The notes under the pieces were generated by a model. It did not search any database. It saw only the letters and a list, made by a program, of their open reading frames with translations, and was not told where the DNA came from. A stretch of DNA of 64,000 nucleotides from Ensifer adhaerens. GTDB lineage: Bacteria > Pseudomonadota > Alphaproteobacteria > Rhizobiales > Rhizobiaceae. The position numbers and the translations under genes were made by a program. This document shows positions 62,701-64,000 of the stretch, piece after piece. Within the stretch, counting starts at the first letter, position 1. Each line of letters opens with the position of its first letter. The DNA is taken from the NCBI RefSeq assembly GCF_028993555.1, contig NZ_CP118611.1:1883501-1947500 (forward strand). Reading direction: 5' to 3'.

Positions 62701-63168
62701 CTCGGTTCTCCGGCGTCTAGCAGCAATCCGAACCGGGACCCTACTGTCGCTGCCTGTGCCAGATAGTTGGCGGATGACGAGCGGACATCGGACCGGTATG
62801 ATCGCAGCATCTTCGGCATCGCGGGCAACACAAGTACGTAACAGTAACGGCGACCGTAACTGGCCGTTGAAAAGGGACGGCGAGGCTCGGCCATGAGCCC
62901 TTCCCTCGGGCCCGTCGAATGCAGATTGACGCGGGATCGATTCGCGCGGGCCGCCCGGTATCCTGGCGCGATTGAGGCAATCGTGATGCACTCGAACCAC
63001 CACAAATCGCGCAGTTGCGCGCCGATCACGGTAGCATTGCCCGGCTCATCCCCTGGAAAACCGGGACGGCGCTGCAAATCTCCGCGTTTTAGCCCGTGGT
63101 GATTGCATCGGGAGATTTATTCAAGCAAACTCATATGTATGATTTGACCATTCCTACGTGCGGAGGAA
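62701..63168. promoter_or_regulatory. Divergent promoter region with GTAAC repeats
   Basis: This 468-nt region has no convincing gene. Three GTAAC copies occur at 62838-62842, 62844-62848 and 62856-62860, about 140-160 nt before the SH3b start; spaced pentamers like this are typical half-sites for OmpR-type response regulators. The last 60 nt before the XRE gene are AT-rich and hold its likely promoter. Confidence 0.45.
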
Positions 63169-63627
63169 ATGCAAGTGAACACAAAAGCCCCCAGCCAGAT
63201 TGATGTCTTTGTCGGTTCCCGCGTCAGGATGCGTCGGTTGATGGCCGGGTTGAGCCAGGAAAAGCTGGCTGACGGCCTCGGGATCACATTCCAGCAGGTT
63301 CAAAAATACGAGAAAGGCACCAACCGCATCGGCGCCAGCCGCCTTCAGGCGATCGCCGATATCCTCGGCGTGCATCCGAGCTTCTTCTTCCAGGAAGGCG
63401 ATGACGCCTCTGCCCGCACCGGTGCCGGCGACACCACGCGCGAGCCGAGCGAAATCTCCTCTTTCGTTTCGTCGAAGGAAGGCATCGCGCTCAACCGCGC
63501 CTTCCTGAAGATCACCGATCCGGTGCTGCGCAAGAAGATCATCTCTCTCGTCGCCGCCGTGGCCCAGACGCCGGAGACCGAAAGCAGCCGAGCGGGAACG
63601 ACCCACGCCCAGGATCTGCACGGATAA
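63169..63627 (+). CDS. XRE-family transcriptional regulator
   Basis: A 152-residue regulator. The HTH (about residues 15-68) reads GSRVRMRRLMAGLSQEKLAD, GITFQQVQKYEKGTNRIGAS, LQAIADILGV, the common rhizobial type of Cro/CI protein. The C-terminal half (SSFVSSKEGIALNRAFLKIT) is conserved in this subgroup. GGAGGA 4 nt before ATG 63169 is strong. Targets are unknown; it precedes the SARP-like gene by 27 nt. Confidence 0.93.
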   Translation: MQVNTKAPSQIDVFVGSRVRMRRLMAGLSQEKLADGLGITFQQVQKYEKGTNRIGASRLQAIADILGVHPSFFFQEGDDASARTGAGDTTREPSEISSFVSSKEGIALNRAFLKITDPVLRKKIISLVAAVAQTPETESSRAGTTHAQDLHG

Positions 63628-63654
63628 GCGCCTGCACCCGACAGGAATGACCGG

Positions 63655-64000
63655 ATGACATTCAGACTGCAGACCCTCGGGCGCTTGCGTCTCGTCGATA
63701 AGGACGGGCGCGAAGTGACGTTCCCGGAGAAGGGTCTGCTGATCCTTTGCCATCTGATCGTCGGCGGATATCGCGAACAATCGAGAAACGACATCGCCAA
63801 GCTGTTGTGGGACGAAGTCGTCCCCAGCCAGGCCTTCGTCAACCTGCGCAAGACGATCTCGCGCATCAGCGCGCGACAGGATGAACTCGGCTGTCATTTC
63901 CTGAGCTTCTCTCAATCGTCGGTCTGCCTCGACGTCGATCGACTGCAGAGCGACCTGGACGAAATCAGTCGTGATCCAGGCGATGCGCTCAATCGCTTCC
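63655..64000 (+). CDS. SARP/BTAD-like transcriptional regulator, C-terminus missing at window edge
   Basis: 115 codons are present. The start MTFRLQTLGRLRLVDKDGRE and FPEKGLLILCHLIVGGYREQSRNDIAKLLWDE, then AFVNLRKTISRI, form the OmpR-like winged helix of SARP/AfsR-type regulators. AGGAA lies about 9 nt before ATG 63655. The rest, normally a bacterial transcriptional activation domain and possibly TPR repeats, lies outside the window. Confidence 0.75.
   Translation, partial: MTFRLQTLGRLRLVDKDGREVTFPEKGLLILCHLIVGGYREQSRNDIAKLLWDEVVPSQAFVNLRKTISRISARQDELGCHFLSFSQSSVCLDVDRLQSDLDEISRDPGDALNRF

Overview
The window is high-GC DNA packed with ABC transporters, class III nucleotide cyclases and exopolysaccharide-type genes. 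This gene content, the operon style (4-nt ATGA/GTGA overlaps, many GTG and TTG starts) and the protein sequences fit an alphaproteobacterium of the Rhizobiaceae, probably Sinorhizobium/Ensifer or a close relative. The genus is inferred from general resemblance, not from a search. I saw no rRNA, tRNA, insertion sequence, phage or CRISPR array.

Layout. (A) 1-5.5 kb, minus strand: a LacI regulator, a spermidine/iron-type ABC importer and a nucleoside hydrolase cut by the left edge, with a near-perfect LacI-type palindrome just upstream. (B) 5.9-11.0 kb, plus strand: a complete Dpp/Opp-type peptide importer, whose first permease seems to start at a rare ATT codon. (C) 11.2-12.4 kb: an OmpW porin and a two-CBS protein. 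(D) 12.5-27.3 kb: a Wzx/Wzy-type polysaccharide locus. It has a flippase, polymerase/ligase, chain-length protein without kinase, three glycosyltransferases, a CE4 deacetylase, a VanZ-like protein, an exported glycoside hydrolase, a HemK-like methyltransferase and two paralogous GNAT-like acyltransferases. (E) 27.3-32.1 kb: a tight four-gene operon of AsnB-type amidotransferase, acyl carrier protein, AMP-forming acyl ligase and NadE-like amide synthase, which looks like a dedicated pathway for making an acyl or amide group, perhaps to decorate the polymer of D. (F) 32.3-38 kb: a small membrane protein, an FkbM methyltransferase, a cyclic-nucleotide-binding protein, an ABC-transporter-like protein that has lost all its catalytic motifs, and a methyltransferase-like protein. 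(G) 38.0-47.7 kb, minus strand: a YejABEF-like peptide importer followed in the same operon by three GT-B glycosyltransferases. (H) 47.8-54.2 kb: a polysaccharide lyase, an intact class III cyclase, a WbpA-like UDP-sugar dehydrogenase, a DUF3095 cyclase-like protein and an MBL-fold hydrolase. (I) 54.1-62.7 kb, minus strand: cell-envelope genes (deacetylase-like protein, glycosyltransferase, lipoprotein, MltF-like lytic enzyme, MscS channel, and a large SH3b protein with three internal repeats and a Gly-rich tail). (J) 63.2 kb to the end: an XRE regulator and the start of a SARP-like regulator.

The main theme is surface polysaccharide synthesis, modification and turnover, together with cyclic-nucleotide signalling and oligopeptide uptake. 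The best candidates for something undescribed are the AsnB-ACP-ligase-NadE module next to the polysaccharide locus, and the fully degenerate ABC protein beside a cNMP-binding protein.
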